64,000 bases of DNA. Origin: Pratylenchus scribneri. Its lineage: Eukaryota; Nematoda; Chromadorea; Rhabditida; Pratylenchidae. The stretch covers positions 3,286,001-3,350,000 of the forward strand of contig JAQSEB010000114.1 in NCBI GenBank assembly GCA_030063045.1, in the 5' to 3' direction. The notes under the pieces are model-generated. The model was not told the origin of the DNA and did not search any database. It worked only from the letters and a program-made list of their open reading frames with translations. Every line of letters begins with the position of its first letter. The first letter of the stretch is position 1. Below, piece after piece: positions 39,001 to 51,041 of the stretch. A program made the position numbers and the translations under genes.

Positions 39001-42000
39001 CTTGCCTTTGATCGTTTGCCGATTTTTGATCGACCGATTCGAAACCCCCAACCGGGGTTTGGTCCTTGATCCCTCCTTTGTTTATGCGGTAAAATTGGTT
39101 GAATGACGCATTATTATCAGACCGGAAAAAGGCGGATTTGCATGAAAATGATTGGGGCAAACATAATCCACTCTGGATATGTTGATCCCACATTGAGGGT
39201 ATTGTATTATTTTGGATTTGAATTGGACGGATAAACATAACCCCCGAAGGGAGGGAAAAAGCAACCAAATCCCTCCTCCCCCCTCTTCACTCGCCAAAGG
39301 CAATCCACGAGGCCAGACGAAGCCCTCAAAAATGTGAAGGCTATTCAAACTGCGTTGGAGGCGTCGTTTTCGCTTGGCATCCGGCCAAATGGCCTCATCC
39401 ATAGGGAAATGGGTCAATTCCCCCACAGGTCCTACTTCTCCCCAAAATGTCCTTTCCCCCTCCTTTCAACGAGGTCATCAGCTGGCCATCCTCTTCTTCT
39501 TCCCTCCCGTCCTTCTTGTCCCCATCTTCTTCTTCTTCTTTCATCCTTCATCATTTTCTTCCTTTGTTCCTTCTTCATCCACAAACATTGCTTTAGGCCA
39601 CAAATCTGCGCGGTCGGTGGTGTAAAAGATGGAAGAGGCAATGTTGGGGGAAATGTGCACTAAATCATCCATCCATTCATTCATCTGCCATTCTTTTATT
39701 TATTTGTCTGATGAATGAAATGGAATCCATTTCATCTCATCTTCATCTCTTTAGGCGGCATTCTCATTTAGTTGATCCGCCAGTCCTCCTTCCCATTGTT
39801 TGGGGCATAATAGCGGCAAGAGTGAGCTTTCCGGGAATGAGCCGGCCAACTAAACTAACTGAGAGGGAAATAAAGCAAAATGGGGCATTCATTCATCATT
39901 TTGGACTTGGCCCACAATGAAATCCGATCCCATCCCTCCCATTTTCCCTTTCCATTCATTCATTTGTTTGGGTGGGTGGGGCAGACTCTAAATTATGTTG
40001 TTGCCAATGAAAGATTGGGGGCAATCCCACAAAAAAAAGGAATTTTGCCTTTGGCATTTCCACCCTCTGGCAATCCATCTTGGGGCGAGAATGGGGCCAT
40101 TACATTCGGGAAAAATGAACAAAAAGGCGAGGAAAAGAGAAGATGATTCATAAATGGCATTGGAAAAGGGGAGAATATGAGGCAATTTAACCGTCTAAAT
40201 TCTGGTCCTAAAGATACAAAAAAATAATTGACCAAACATCAATCGTCGAGATGCCGTTTTCATTGACAAAATCAAAATCGATCCTTACCGGCATATTCTA
40301 TCATTTTCCATTTTATTCCATAAAACTAGCAGTGGCTGATTCATCCTCGCCTCCGACCCCAATTCACGTTTTTTTTGAGGGGAATTGGGCGAACGCATCG
40401 AACAGCCAACAATCAGCCACAACCCCCGCCAATAAAATTGACGTCATTTTGGAGCAAAAAAATTGAAAAAATTGGAATTATTGAATTTAATTTATATGAG
40501 GATTATCCCTTTTATATTTTGTAAATTCTGCAACTATTCTCCGTCATATTTTCGTTCATCTTCTAGGCTTCTAAAAGTGTTTTCCCCTTCCTCAAAACCA
40601 CATCCCCCCTTGTCTTCTTCAACTTCCAGCAACCTCGGCCCATTCACATGCATAAAAAGGCTTCCCAAAAGTGTTTCTTCCTCCTCAAATGTGCAAGCTG
40701 CTTGTCATCATCATGCGAAGAGGAAGCTGCATGCATTTTTGGAGGAGGAGTGTTGCGAATTGGAGGGGGTTTTGCACTGAAGTGGACTGGAGTAAAAGAG
40801 GATTTAGTGCTGATGTTGCTTTGCTTACTTTTCATTCAGCCTTCTTTGTCTATGTGGGAATAATAAGCGGATGAATGGGTTGAAGGAAAAGCCGAGCAGC
40901 TGACACTTCTCACTCTCGAGGGGAGAATTATGATGAGGAAAAGGAGAAGGAATATGGAGTGGAAAAGCGCGAATAGAAAAAGAATGGATTGGGAATTGGG
41001 ATTTGGGAGGAAGTGAATGAGAGGGCTTTTTATTGGCTTGAGGCCAATTTGCCCCAGGGAATGGGAAAATGGATGGAATGGAAGGGAAATGGACTATAAA
41101 ATGGCCTAAAGGCACATCAAACTTGATTCACCCTCAAATAGCATTCATTATTAATTGTTCATTGTTCTTTCAGGCACTCGAGTCTATTCGCCCCCAGAAT
41201 GGATTATGCAATCTCGTTATGATGGCCTCAAGGCAACTGTTTGGTCGCTCGGCATTCTACGTAATAATTCGCTCAAATATTTGGATTAATATAAATCTCC
41301 CCATCCAATTTCAGTTTATGATATGATCGCCGGTGACATTCCCTTCCATCGGGATCACGAAATTTGTGGGGGCACAATCCGTTGGAGACGTTCAGTTCCA
41401 GCCGAATGCCAGGATTTGATTTTGCGTTGTCTTGAAGTGGACCCGGACAGAAGATACACATTGCAGGATATTCTCAAACATCCTTGGTAATTTACAATAG
41501 AATATCAACAATTTTAATATGTCATTTAATTTTCAGGATGAGTCAAACCGAAATTCGTCCACTCACTGCTGATGAGCTTAAATTGGTGAAATCAACGATT
41601 CGTCCAGAAGTGGACCAAGAGAATGCAGCAATTTTCGGTTCTTCATCGCCCCCGAGGCCATTGTCAAACAATAAACAAACATTGAATATGTTAAAGCCGA
41701 AAAAGGGAATGGAACAGCCGCAAACAGTGAAGCAGCAACAATTGAAGAGGAAAACACAACAACAAAAAGAGGAGGAAACAAAAACAATGGAGGAAGAAAA
41801 AGGAAAAATGATGGCACAAAAACCAAAACAATCATCAAACCAACAACCGCCAGAAGGGAAAAGTCCACGATGGAGAGAGGAAAGAGTGTTGGCATATGAT
41901 GAAAATCAGCCGGAAGAGAAGGAAGAAGAAAATGAGGATGAATTTGACGAGGAGGCCGGCGAATCTAAACAACAACAATCGGATACAAAGAAGGAATCCC

Positions 42001-43081
42001 AGCTTGGCACGATGGGCTCACTGGCAAAGTTGGCCGGCTCATTCTTCACGCGGAGGCGGCATTTGACAGCAGAAAATGGAGAGGAAAGTGCCGGAGGCGA
42101 TGAAGTCGATTCCTCGGCCGGAACAACATTTTGTGCCAGCGGAACAAAAAGTGGCGGCGGTGTTGGATGCCAAAAGGGCCCAGGCCAGGCCAATCCAAGT
42201 GCCCCATCCACTTCTTCCCCTTCAACCTCGCCGTGTACCGAAACAACCACTCCATCTTCATCGTCGACCATTTCCACCCCAAATGGCACAAATATTCAAC
42301 CAAAAATGACCAATTCTGCCTCAGCATTCGATCCACTCTGCAAAACGGCTGGCACTTCCGGCTCCCATCAGCATCATCCACATCCGGGCAGTTGCAATCG
42401 ATTCTTCTACCAATACAATGGATATTGTTGTTGTGGATGCAAAATGCGCTATAGCGGTGGATGCGGTTCAGATCAAAGTGAATATTTTAATAATTGGCAT
42501 ACTAATTTCAATTCAATTTTCAGGCCTTCCTTCCTCCGTCCTCTATGAAGGTGCCCCAACAATTCAATTGGCCCATCCTGGCTCATATGAGCAAGAAACT
42601 GTCGTGGACTGTTATCGACTTCCGGAACAGCTTCCCCAGCAGCCTCTTCTCGGCAATTTCTCCTCAAAATCATCTCCAAATGCCAATCAAAAGAATAAAT
42701 CGGGCCTCGAGAACGGTGAGCACAATCCCCCCCCCCTCCAATTATTATTAATTATTCAAATTATTTTCAGAAGCCCCCACTTCCGCCACTGTGCCTCCAA
42801 ATCAACCCGCTCGTTCTGGCTGCTGTTGTGGAACAAGTGTAGTCAAAAAATTCGGCCAAACAGTCATTTACCGGGCAACAGCCAACAAACATTATGGCAA
42901 ACGGCCAGCCTCCTCCCAACAACAGGCTGAAAAGGCGATTTATGCCGGAGGCGGTGGAGTGAAAAAGGCATTGGACAGCGGATTCTGTAGTGGCTCCTCC
43001 GGCCTTGCACTTTGCAGCGGTGGAAGCGGCGGATTGGCAGGAAGTCCGCCCGGAGGCAGTTTCATGCTTGGCAGTTTTTGA
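36035..43081 (+). CDS. PIM-family serine/threonine kinase (PRK-like) with long C-terminal extension
   Basis: Eight exons join in frame to 773 residues: 36035-36134, 37287-37714, 37829-37919, 41174-41260, 41315-41486, 41537-42477, 42524-42715, 42771-43081. Exon 1 starts at the first ATG ([10 protein letters not shown]) and its phase matches the TTCTTCAG acceptor before exon 2, giving NKPPYDPLFF. Kinase motifs in order: GRGGFG loop, VAIKYV lysine, LLDWFERPD hinge region (a PIM hallmark), [10 protein letters not shown] catalytic loop, [16 protein letters not shown] and [21 protein letters not shown] kinases are constitutively active and lack APE regulation. After HPWM comes an extension of about 470 residues: Gln/Glu/Lys-rich, then Ser/Thr-rich, then a Cys cluster ([15 protein letters not shown]). 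Intron 3 is 3254 bases, far longer than the others. Nearest C. elegans relatives would be prk-1/prk-2. Confidence 0.93.
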
Positions 43082-46000
43082 TGATGAAAAGAAGAAGCAT
43101 TGAAGGAAACAATGATGATGGCCTTTTTGCCCATTTCCTCCTAAAAATAAAATGAACTTTGCACTTCCCCATATCCTCATATTCCCATTTTATTCATGCT
43201 CCGTTCCCGTGCCTTTTCTCGGCTCTTTCCTAATCCCCCAAATCCCCTCAATTCGAAGACGTTTTCCTCCGTCGATCCTCGCGGCAATCGACGGGCCAGC
43301 CTCTCTCCCCAATATAAAATGTTTTTACATCACATTCACATTTAATCCATCTAAATTTCAAACAATGCAAAATGTTGTTTTTTTTGCGTTCCCAGCGACG
43401 GGGGAACACGTCTCGATTCTTTCACCTTTTATTGTCTTCCATAATTCATCCCGGCATGGTAATATTCATTTTGTTTGTTTCCAAATGGATTTGTTTTTTC
43501 AACTTTTTAAGCCGCTTTTCCATTCATTTTCGCTCCTCTCTGATAAATTGAAAGAGCTTTCTTCTCTTCCAGTCCTGCCCCCGTTATCCACCCAATTTCC
43601 TCATCAAAATCATCATATTTCCCTTTCGGGACTGTTCTTCTCATCCATTTCTGTACATTTTTGGCTGTTCCCGAATCCAAAATCCAGTTTTCGAGAATTT
43701 GCTCCAGCAATCCGCAAGTGTGAATGTGTACATAATATCATAATAACCAATCAACAAAGTCCATTTATTACCCAAAATCGCATAGAATAAATAAATTTAT
43801 ATCATCCCCCGGCTGCAATAACCAACAAATCAACAAAAATTCCCAATAAATCACCGAAAATGTATTCGCCTCCTCCATATATAAATCATCATATCTGTAC
43901 ATAATAAAACCCTCTCACAATTTTGTACATATTCTCCTCCCGTTTTCCAGCAGGTTGGAGGGGAAAAGTCATTGCCAAAATGAGAATAAAATGAATATTT
44001 TGATGAATAATTTGAAAAAAAAAACAATGAAAGAAAATCGGCTTTTCCTCTCCTCCTCAATCAGGTTCGAGCACCCCTTTCCCCGAAACACAATTAAATA
44101 AAAAATGAATCGACCACCTAAACAAACCATCAATGAATGCTCAGTGCCCTTTGATATTTCTTTCTTTCACAGCTCTCGATTCCCCTCCCATTTATCATCA
44201 CAATATATATATATTTATATATTCCAAAATGAATCAACCAAATCAAATCCATTTTTCATTCATTTTATTTACATTTTTTATATATAATACAATATATATC
44301 CACAAATCCAATTTATAAATTTGTACGTAAATTATTTTTGGTTTGCTCCAAATAAACTTGCTCTGCTGGAAAAGTTTCAATTTTTTGATTTGGATGATTG
44401 GAAAAGGGATTTGGGGGGGGGGGGGGGTGGGATGTGGACAATTGCTGGTTATATTTTCTTGTTGTTGATTCGATGACCGTCATCGCCGCATCATTTGATG
44501 GAGCATTCATCCCTTTTTTTGGCTCTTTGCCCACTTATTCCCCCTTTGTCCATTTCCAACCAGCCGCCCATTCATCCGGGGCAAATCCGCTCCATTCACG
44601 TGTGTCCATCATTTGCGCACCCCTCATTTTCATCTTGGTTGGTTTTCCGTGTCAGATCGTGCCGGCCATCTTCTTCTTCCTTCCTTCCTCTCGTCCCCCT
44701 TTTGACCCCTTCCCCCTCCCATTTGCGCATTCTTTTGGTCCGGATGAATCATCGAAATGATTGGGGAGGCCCAAATAATCCCCAAATCCTTGTTTTGTCC
44801 TTCTTTATGTTCCTCCACGGTGTGTTGGGTGGCTGCCAGCAAAATGTGCGCTGCTGGCAACATCGATGATGACGATGTGAGGGAGCAAAGGAGGAGGACC
44901 GAATAGACGACGATGACTTCTTTTTGGTGGTTGATTCTTTCAAATGCGCATTGCCTCCGTCCCCGAAGGGGTTGGCTGCGCTGCAGCTGTTGATTCTTTC
45001 CCCGAAGGGGCTGGTCGCGCTCTCAAGTGTGCTTTTGGTTGTTGGACTTGTTGTCCCCTCTCCCCTGCCCCCTTCAACCCTAAAGGGGCGACAAAGAAAG
45101 GCGATTAATGTTGTCGAGGGGCCGATGATGGGTGGATGAATGGACTTTTTTGTGTGTTATTTGCAAGTGGACAGGCGCCGAAAGATGGAATGAGCCGAAA
45201 AGGGGGCATTGGATGGATATTTGGATTTGGAGGGGATTTGGAAATGAAAATGGATGTTGCGAATGTTCATTCATCGGTGGGCATTTTCATTTGAATTTGC
45301 CGCCCCATTTGTAAATGGCAATTATTTATGTATTAATAAATACATATAAATATATGCTCATTGATGCCCAAAACAATTCATTCTCTCTTCAAAGGGTCCA
45401 TTTTTTAGGGTTTTCGAACAATCATTGGTCATTCAATTCAATTTCATTGGGCATGTTTTTTGCCCGTGAATTGGTCCGAAGATCGCATGAGCCTTGCCGG
45501 AGGGTTCATTTTCTGTTTTTGTTTTGCAGAAAAAAGTGGGTAATCAAAAAACAATCGTAAAAAAGGAGTGAGGAATGGAATAGAATGGATTATTTGGGGT
45601 GAAAGAATAATCATCAAAAGCAATGGAAACAATCAAAAATGGACCCAATTCCCGTGAAAATTTTCCCTCCTTCCAAATTCCATTCTCGACGTAAAAGAAA
45701 GCGGCAAATGTTTTGATCATAAAATATTCCAATCTTTTGACCATTTTAAAGAGAATATATTTGGTCAGCAAATTCCTTTGTCCATCTGTTCCCGTTTAGC
45801 TGACAGGCGAGAGTTTTTCGTATTTATATGTTTTCGGGAAAATGGAAAAAGGGACCTCACAGCTCACATTTATGACTTTGCCGCCAACCTCTCCCACCGG
45901 ATTCTATTTGAACCTATTCCTCCTCTCCCCCTCCTCACATTCATTTCGTTAAATGGGTAAAATAAATTGGATTCTCTTTTTTATGGGATTTCCAAACTAC

Positions 46001-46932
46001 CGAAAAAGTGGCAGAAGAAGAAGTCAGCTGCCATTTGGTTTTTTTTACTGAAACCACCCTGCCGCTGCGGGCGGTCTAGGAAAGGGAGGAAAAGGCGAAC
46101 GAAGAGGAGAAAAGAGGAAGGCCCCGGAAGGGGTGCCGGGAGGTACCAGTCAACCAACACAACCACTTCCCCACCCTCCGTTCCCCCGAAGAAAGCCCAA
46201 AGAAATGGAACATAAGAGGAGAGGATGGAAGAGTTCGCTGATAAAAAAAAAAGGAAGAACCAAAATAAAAATGGGCCGATGTTGCAAGGACGAGCCGAGA
46301 GTGGGCGAAAATGGGTGGAAAAATTGAAATAAAATAAATGAATTAGGGACTGATTTAGTTTTTTAATGGAAAATTCATAAGAAATATGCAAATTTTTATT
46401 ATTTTTTGAATAAATTGAGAAGTAAAAAAGTTGGAATTGAATTATTCAATTGTTAGAAATTAATAAATATAAAAAGAAGCTAAAAGGGGAATTGTTTTGG
46501 TTATGGTAGCGAAATGAGATGCAAAGAGGTACCCGAATTAAATTTTTAAAATTATCATTTGGCATTATGTTTAAAATATTCAAATTAATTTAATTAATTT
46601 TAATTTTCATCGAATCGAATTGATTGAATCAGAAATTTGATTAAAAATTCATGATTCATCTGGTTTTATTATTTTTTTAATTGTTAAATATTCTGAAATA
46701 TTTCAATTGATGAAAATTAGATCATTGGTTATAAATTTTCAAAGGTAGGAAAAGGCCAAATAACCATCAAATATGCCGGCCATTGCTTTCATCGAGCTCA
46801 AGTTTCTTATCATTTATTTTGCATTCCCACATTTTAGCTTATTGATAAACAACCTTTAATCAAACAATTTCCTTTTACTGACCGACCAAGAAGATCGCGA
46901 AAATAACCCCAACCCTACAAACGGACGATAAT
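43082..46932. other. 3' region of the kinase gene and intergenic DNA
   Basis: No further coding region could be supported. An AATAAA lies at 43146-43151, 65 bases after the kinase stop, and another at 43903-43908. Three copies of TGTACATA, the PUF-protein consensus, lie at 43727, 43896 and 43924. A local near-repeat at 44932-45030 contains TTGATTCTTT and CCCCGAAGGGG twice each. The remainder is low in complexity. Confidence 0.45.
43146..43151 (+). terminator. AATAAA polyadenylation signal of the kinase gene
   Basis: A canonical hexamer 65 bases after the stop codon. A more distal AATAAA at 43903 would give a longer 3' UTR that contains TGTACATA motifs. Confidence 0.45.
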
Positions 46933-48148
46933 ATGGACGAGGCCAAGGAAAACGGTGTTTCATTCATTCATTCAATTTCATTAATCATTTTTGCTTATTC
47001 TTTTTATTTTTAGTTGACAATTCTGTGCAAAATCGCGACAATCTTCAACAAAAAGTTGGTCATCAACAGCAGAAAGGAGGACGAAAGACAGGCGATTTTA
47101 CTGTGAAGAATAGTCAACTGCCAAAACGGAGCTTGCCGGAAAATTCAATCGTGGACCAACCGAAAATCCAACAAAAACAAATGGAAACGGCAAAGCAACA
47201 AATTCCGCAACAAAATGAGACCAATTCTGGAATCTATCCGACAATTCAATCTGAAACTGGAAATAATGAACAACAAATTGGTGGACAAAATGCTGCAATG
47301 AATGATGGAGGGGGAGGGCAGCGAGGAACGAGCGGAGGTATTTTATTATTGAATTTGAATATTTAAATGAATTAAATTAAAGGAGTGTATGGCCAAATTC
47401 ATCAGCAAATGGGCAATAAGAATTCGACATTGGAAAAGGATCGCCAAAAGGAAGCCACAGATTTGGCCAATAATGCGGCACAAAAGCATGCAAAATACTA
47501 TGATGGAACTTTGCTTTCATTGAGCGGCACTTTCCCCGTCCAAAAGGTGAATGAATTGGGGAAAGAATGGCCAATAATCCTTTCAAATTTAAGTCGGTTT
47601 CCACCTTCAACCGCATCAAAGGCTCGAATGAATCGACTGAACAAACATTGGACCGTTGGATTCAAGGACTTCATACAATTGATTTTGGTATTTCTTTCCT
47701 GGTCTGGCGAACTTTCTTCTTTGCAAAGGATTTCAGTGCGGGCATTTACGATAAGGCTGGACAAAAGGGGAATGGTTGGTTCAAATAGGATTTAATTTTG
47801 AATTCATTCACAAATATTTCAGGTCTTGTCCGAATGTTGACCAATTCATCACTGCCAATGACCATTGCTTTGGTGCTCTTCTCGCCAATCATTTTTGGCT
47901 CACTTTTCTTCATCGTTCCGGCCATTTTCTTCATGCTCGCCATTCTGCTCATTCCGGCCCTGTTCGTCATTCCAACCGTCTTTTTCTTCATCTTCGTCTT
48001 CAATCTGCTCCCATTCACCAATAAACGGGCCGGAACCTTCGCCAAGAACTCATTTGGCCGAATTCCAATCTTCAATCGAAGCCAAAAGGCTGAGGGCAAA
48101 GAAGGCGAAGAAATGCGAACCACTATGGTCTATCAGAAGACACATTGA
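46933..48148 (+). CDS. Gln-rich protein with a hydrophobic membrane region, not recognised
   Basis: Five exons sum to 338 residues: 46933-46954, 47014-47337, 47383-47546, 47594-47774, 47823-48148. The intron at 47547-47593 is inferred because the open frame continues past it into non-matching sequence, while the TTTAAG acceptor restores a frame that joins the membrane exon. Residues 1-150 or so are Gln/Asn/Lys-rich and hydrophilic. A middle segment (STFNRIKGSNESTEQTLDRW, WRTFFFAKDFSAGI) precedes a continuous hydrophobic block of about 60 residues (PMTIALVLFSPIIFGSLFFI, then AIFFMLAILLIPALFVIPTV), long enough for a double-pass membrane hairpin. The basic tail contains KRAGTFAKNSFGRIPIFN. No family is recognised; a lipid-droplet or ER hairpin protein would fit the layout but is unproven. 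Confidence 0.7.
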
Positions 48149-48884
48149 ATTGAATGGAAAGAGAAGGAAGAAAATTGAAGAGAATATCAAATAATATTGA
48201 CTTTGACCAAAATTATATTAAACAAATTTAATTTTGTTTTCAAACCAATAATCAATTATGATTATTCTAAAATCCTTCCCTCATTTCTCTCAATTTTTTA
48301 GAAATTTGACTTAATTCCTTAAACGTAATTCATAAATTGAAATCATTTAAATTTCATTTTATTTATTTACTTTTCACACTAAACCAAATTTACCGTTATG
48401 CCTTTTAATCGGCAGATGTTTGGCCCAATATTCCACACTTTGTCCCCAACAAATGGACAAACTCCAATCAACGGCTCCCGTCTACAAATACCCCTTTCGT
48501 TTCCTTTCCCCATCAAATTTTCCTAATTTTTTGATCCAATTATAAAATCTCCTCATCAAAGAAACTAACAAATCAATTCACCCAAGTAAAATCAACAAAA
48601 AACGAAGTAATACATTAAACGAAGAGCGAAGACAATGAAACAAATTTTATATCTTTATCCATGGTTTTCATTTATAATACATATACAACAATAGAATATA
48701 TGTGGAATGGTGGATGAGAGGTAGAACAATATTTATAGGGAAAATGGGGAAGGTGGCAAAGAATTACAATGATTAGATGGGATTGGATTGGTGGTGATTC
48801 ATGTCATCTGGAGCCAGGTTGGTTGAAGAGAAGTTGTAGTCCGTCCCATCTGATCCTATGGTGTTCGTCCTTGGTAGAGCGGTT

Positions 48885-49931
48885 TCATTCGGCGACCATT
48901 GGCACATCCAGCTTGAATTCGGGCGATTGTCCAGCAGCGAATTGGGCCTTCGGGTCCGTGCACTCAGCGTCGATGGGCAGGAACAGGATTTCGAGGCGGT
49001 CGTCGTTCTTCGGTGGTCCTTCCTGCAAAAAATTGGGATATTAGTCCAATGAAACATATTAATAGGGCTGGCAAATATAGTGTTTACACTATTTTTTTCC
49101 TAGCATTATTTATGCATAAAAACGCGATAAAAAACATTTCTAGCTTGGTTTGAGCTCAAAATATTGAACTTTTTTTGCACTATTTGCACTATTTTTCACT
49201 ATTTTCCACTTTTGACACTATTTCACTATTTGGATCACTATTTAGGCCTTTTTATGTCAATTTCGACCTTTTTATGTCACTATTTCATGATTTTTACACT
49301 ATTTCTACATTTTTGAAATTTTCTGAAAATTCATCCAAAAAAATCAAAATTTTTTCCTTTGAAAATATTTTTTTTGCCAAAATTTTTTCCATTAAATCAA
49401 ATTTTGGTCTAAAATTTTTCTCAATAGACCTTTTTTCGTGAAAAATTTTCCCCTTTGGATTATTTTGATCAAATTTTTTGAATCATTTTTCTTCAAAAAA
49501 ATTTTTTTGGTAAAATGTTTGTCACTTTTTTTTGAATTTTTGTCACTATTTTGAGTTTTTAACACTATTTTTAACACTATTTTTGATCACTATTTAGTGT
49601 CACTATTTTACGATTTTTGTGCACTATTTTTGCCAGCCCTACATATTAAAATAAATTAAAACTCACCAAGCGCGTCACCTCCACTTGAGCAGCGGCTCCA
49701 GGCTCGACAATGCCGTAGACGGGGTTGACACGGTAGTGATCATTGTTGGTTGATTTGATTTTGAAGGCATAGCGGACCTGAATTTGAACGGGGAAAGGTT
49801 TAGAATTGGAAATGAAAAAAAATAAAAATAAACCACACCTCTGCATTGCTGTTCGTCAATTGATGGGCGCTTGTGCCTCCGGCGGCCGGGACTTGCAGTG
49901 CAGCTGGTTCGATCAAGACGGGAGTGGCCAT
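48885..49931 (-). CDS. SSP-type small MSP-domain protein (major sperm protein family)
   Basis: Three exons (49839-49931, 49667-49777, 48885-49022) give 113 residues, the usual length of nematode sperm-specific class P proteins. It starts MATPVLIEPAALQVPAAGG, then TSAHQLTNSNAEVRYAFKIK, and keeps the family signature YRVNPVYGIVEPG with VTRLEGPPKNDDRLEILFLP. Members are immunoglobulin-like beta sandwiches related to MSP, usually expressed in the male germline and sperm; that location is inferred from the family. Intron 2 (49023-49666) is almost entirely filled by a hAT MITE. The gene is divergent from the secreted-repeat gene starting 331 bases away. Confidence 0.92.
49063..49641. mobile_element. 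579-bp hAT-type MITE inside the SSP gene intron
   Basis: Terminal inverted repeats TAGGGCTGGCAAA and TTTGCCAGCCCTA are flanked by an exact 8-base duplication, CATATTAA (49055-49062 and 49642-49649). Both are hallmarks of hAT transposons. The interior is T-rich with many CACTATTT motifs and has no transposase frame. Removing the element and one duplication leaves an intron of about 57 bases, the normal size here. Confidence 0.92.
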
Positions 49932-50262
49932 TTGCTGTTGTCGTTCTTGAAGTTGTTGCGATGTTGATGAGCTTCTTTGTTGATGGTCGTTGTTTGGTGT
50001 TCGTTGATGATGCCAGACTGGTCAAAACAGTTCGCTTTTATACTTTTTTTCCGACCGTATTGGATTATATCTACAGTGTATTTTATTGATTTTACTATTT
50101 TTGTATTTTTCACATCTCTAATTTTTGGGCAAATTTAGTATAAAAGTAAGTCAAAATGCCGACCAAATCATCATCATCACCGAACGACGAGCACAAATCA
50201 AACCAATCAATCGAACCAACAACGCCAACTGCCAATTCAAGAAGCTCAACTCCACTACAGTG

Positions 50263-51041
50263 ATGGGCCCGTCAACACTTCCTGCCGCAATGCTGCTCTT
50301 CAACATCCAACTGCTTCCGGTCTTCGCTGTTGCATGCACAATCCTGGTCCAATGTGGCAGCTGTATGGGCAAAAAGAAGAAACCACAACAAGGCAAGAAG
50401 AAGAAGTGAGTTTTACCCATTAAAATGATTCTACCTAATATTTGTTTTTTAGGAAAACGCCAGCAGGAGCAACAACACCCAGTGCCGCAACAATGCCAGC
50501 AGGAGCAACAACACCCAGTGCTGCAACAATGCCAGCAGGAGCAACAACACCCAGTGCCGCAACAATGCCAGCAGGAGCAACAACACCCAGTTCCGCAACA
50601 ATGCCAGCAGGAGCAACAACACCCAGTGCCGCAACAATGCCAGCAGGAGCAACAACACCCAGTGCCGCAACAATGCCAGCAGGAGCAGCAACACCCAGTG
50701 CCGCAACAATGCCAGCAGCAACACCCAGTGCCGCAACAATGCCAGCAGGAGCAGCAACACCCAGTGCCGCAACAATGCCAGCAGCAACACCCAGTGCCGC
50801 AACAATGCCAGCAGGAGCAACAATCGCAGAGATGTACGCACATTACAAACCGTTGGAGGGCGAAGGAGAGATGGTGCCATTGTTAATTCCCGAAGGTAAG
50901 GCATTTTCTAATAATTACAAGAAAATAAATCCCATTTTTTCAGACATGCTCAACAACGATTTTCCACCAGTGAGCGCTGACGTCCTCCATGCAAGAAAGC
51001 ACCAAATATTGAAAGAAGCAAGAAGTGAATCCAATCGATGA
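50263..51041 (+). CDS. predicted secreted protein with 12-residue Ala/Thr/Pro repeats
   Basis: Three exons (50263-50405, 50453-50895, 50944-51041) give 227 residues. The chosen ATG begins a long hydrophobic leader (LPAAMLLFNIQLLPVFAVAC, then TILVQCGSCMG), which reads as a signal peptide. A lysine block follows (KKKKPQQGKKKKK). The core consists of about ten copies of PAGATTPSAATM, some shortened to PAATPSAATM or with AATP for ATTP. The C-terminus is non-repetitive (IAEMYAHYKPLEGEGEMVPL, then EDMLNNDFPPVSADVLHARK). The repeat could be O-glycosylated. An upstream ATG at 50157 opens only a 35-codon frame. The family is not recognised; the divergent sperm-type neighbour hints at, but does not show, germline expression. 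Confidence 0.7.
50457..50822 (+). repeat. 36-bp coding minisatellite
   Basis: Units of 36 bases containing GCAGGAGCAACAACACCCAG encode the 12-residue repeat of the secreted protein. Some units carry a 6- to 9-base deletion in frame (CCAGCAGCAACACCC), so copy number and unit length vary without frameshift. Confidence 0.9.

Noticed and set aside
47547..47697. Continuous open frame past 47546 in the hydrophobic protein gene
   Set aside because: Using the intron 47547-47593 yields a frame that splices cleanly into the membrane exon; reading through does not.
50157..50264. A 35-codon reading frame upstream of the secreted-repeat gene
   Set aside because: It is short and Ser/Thr/Asn-rich, with no support as a protein. 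It may act only as an upstream ORF.
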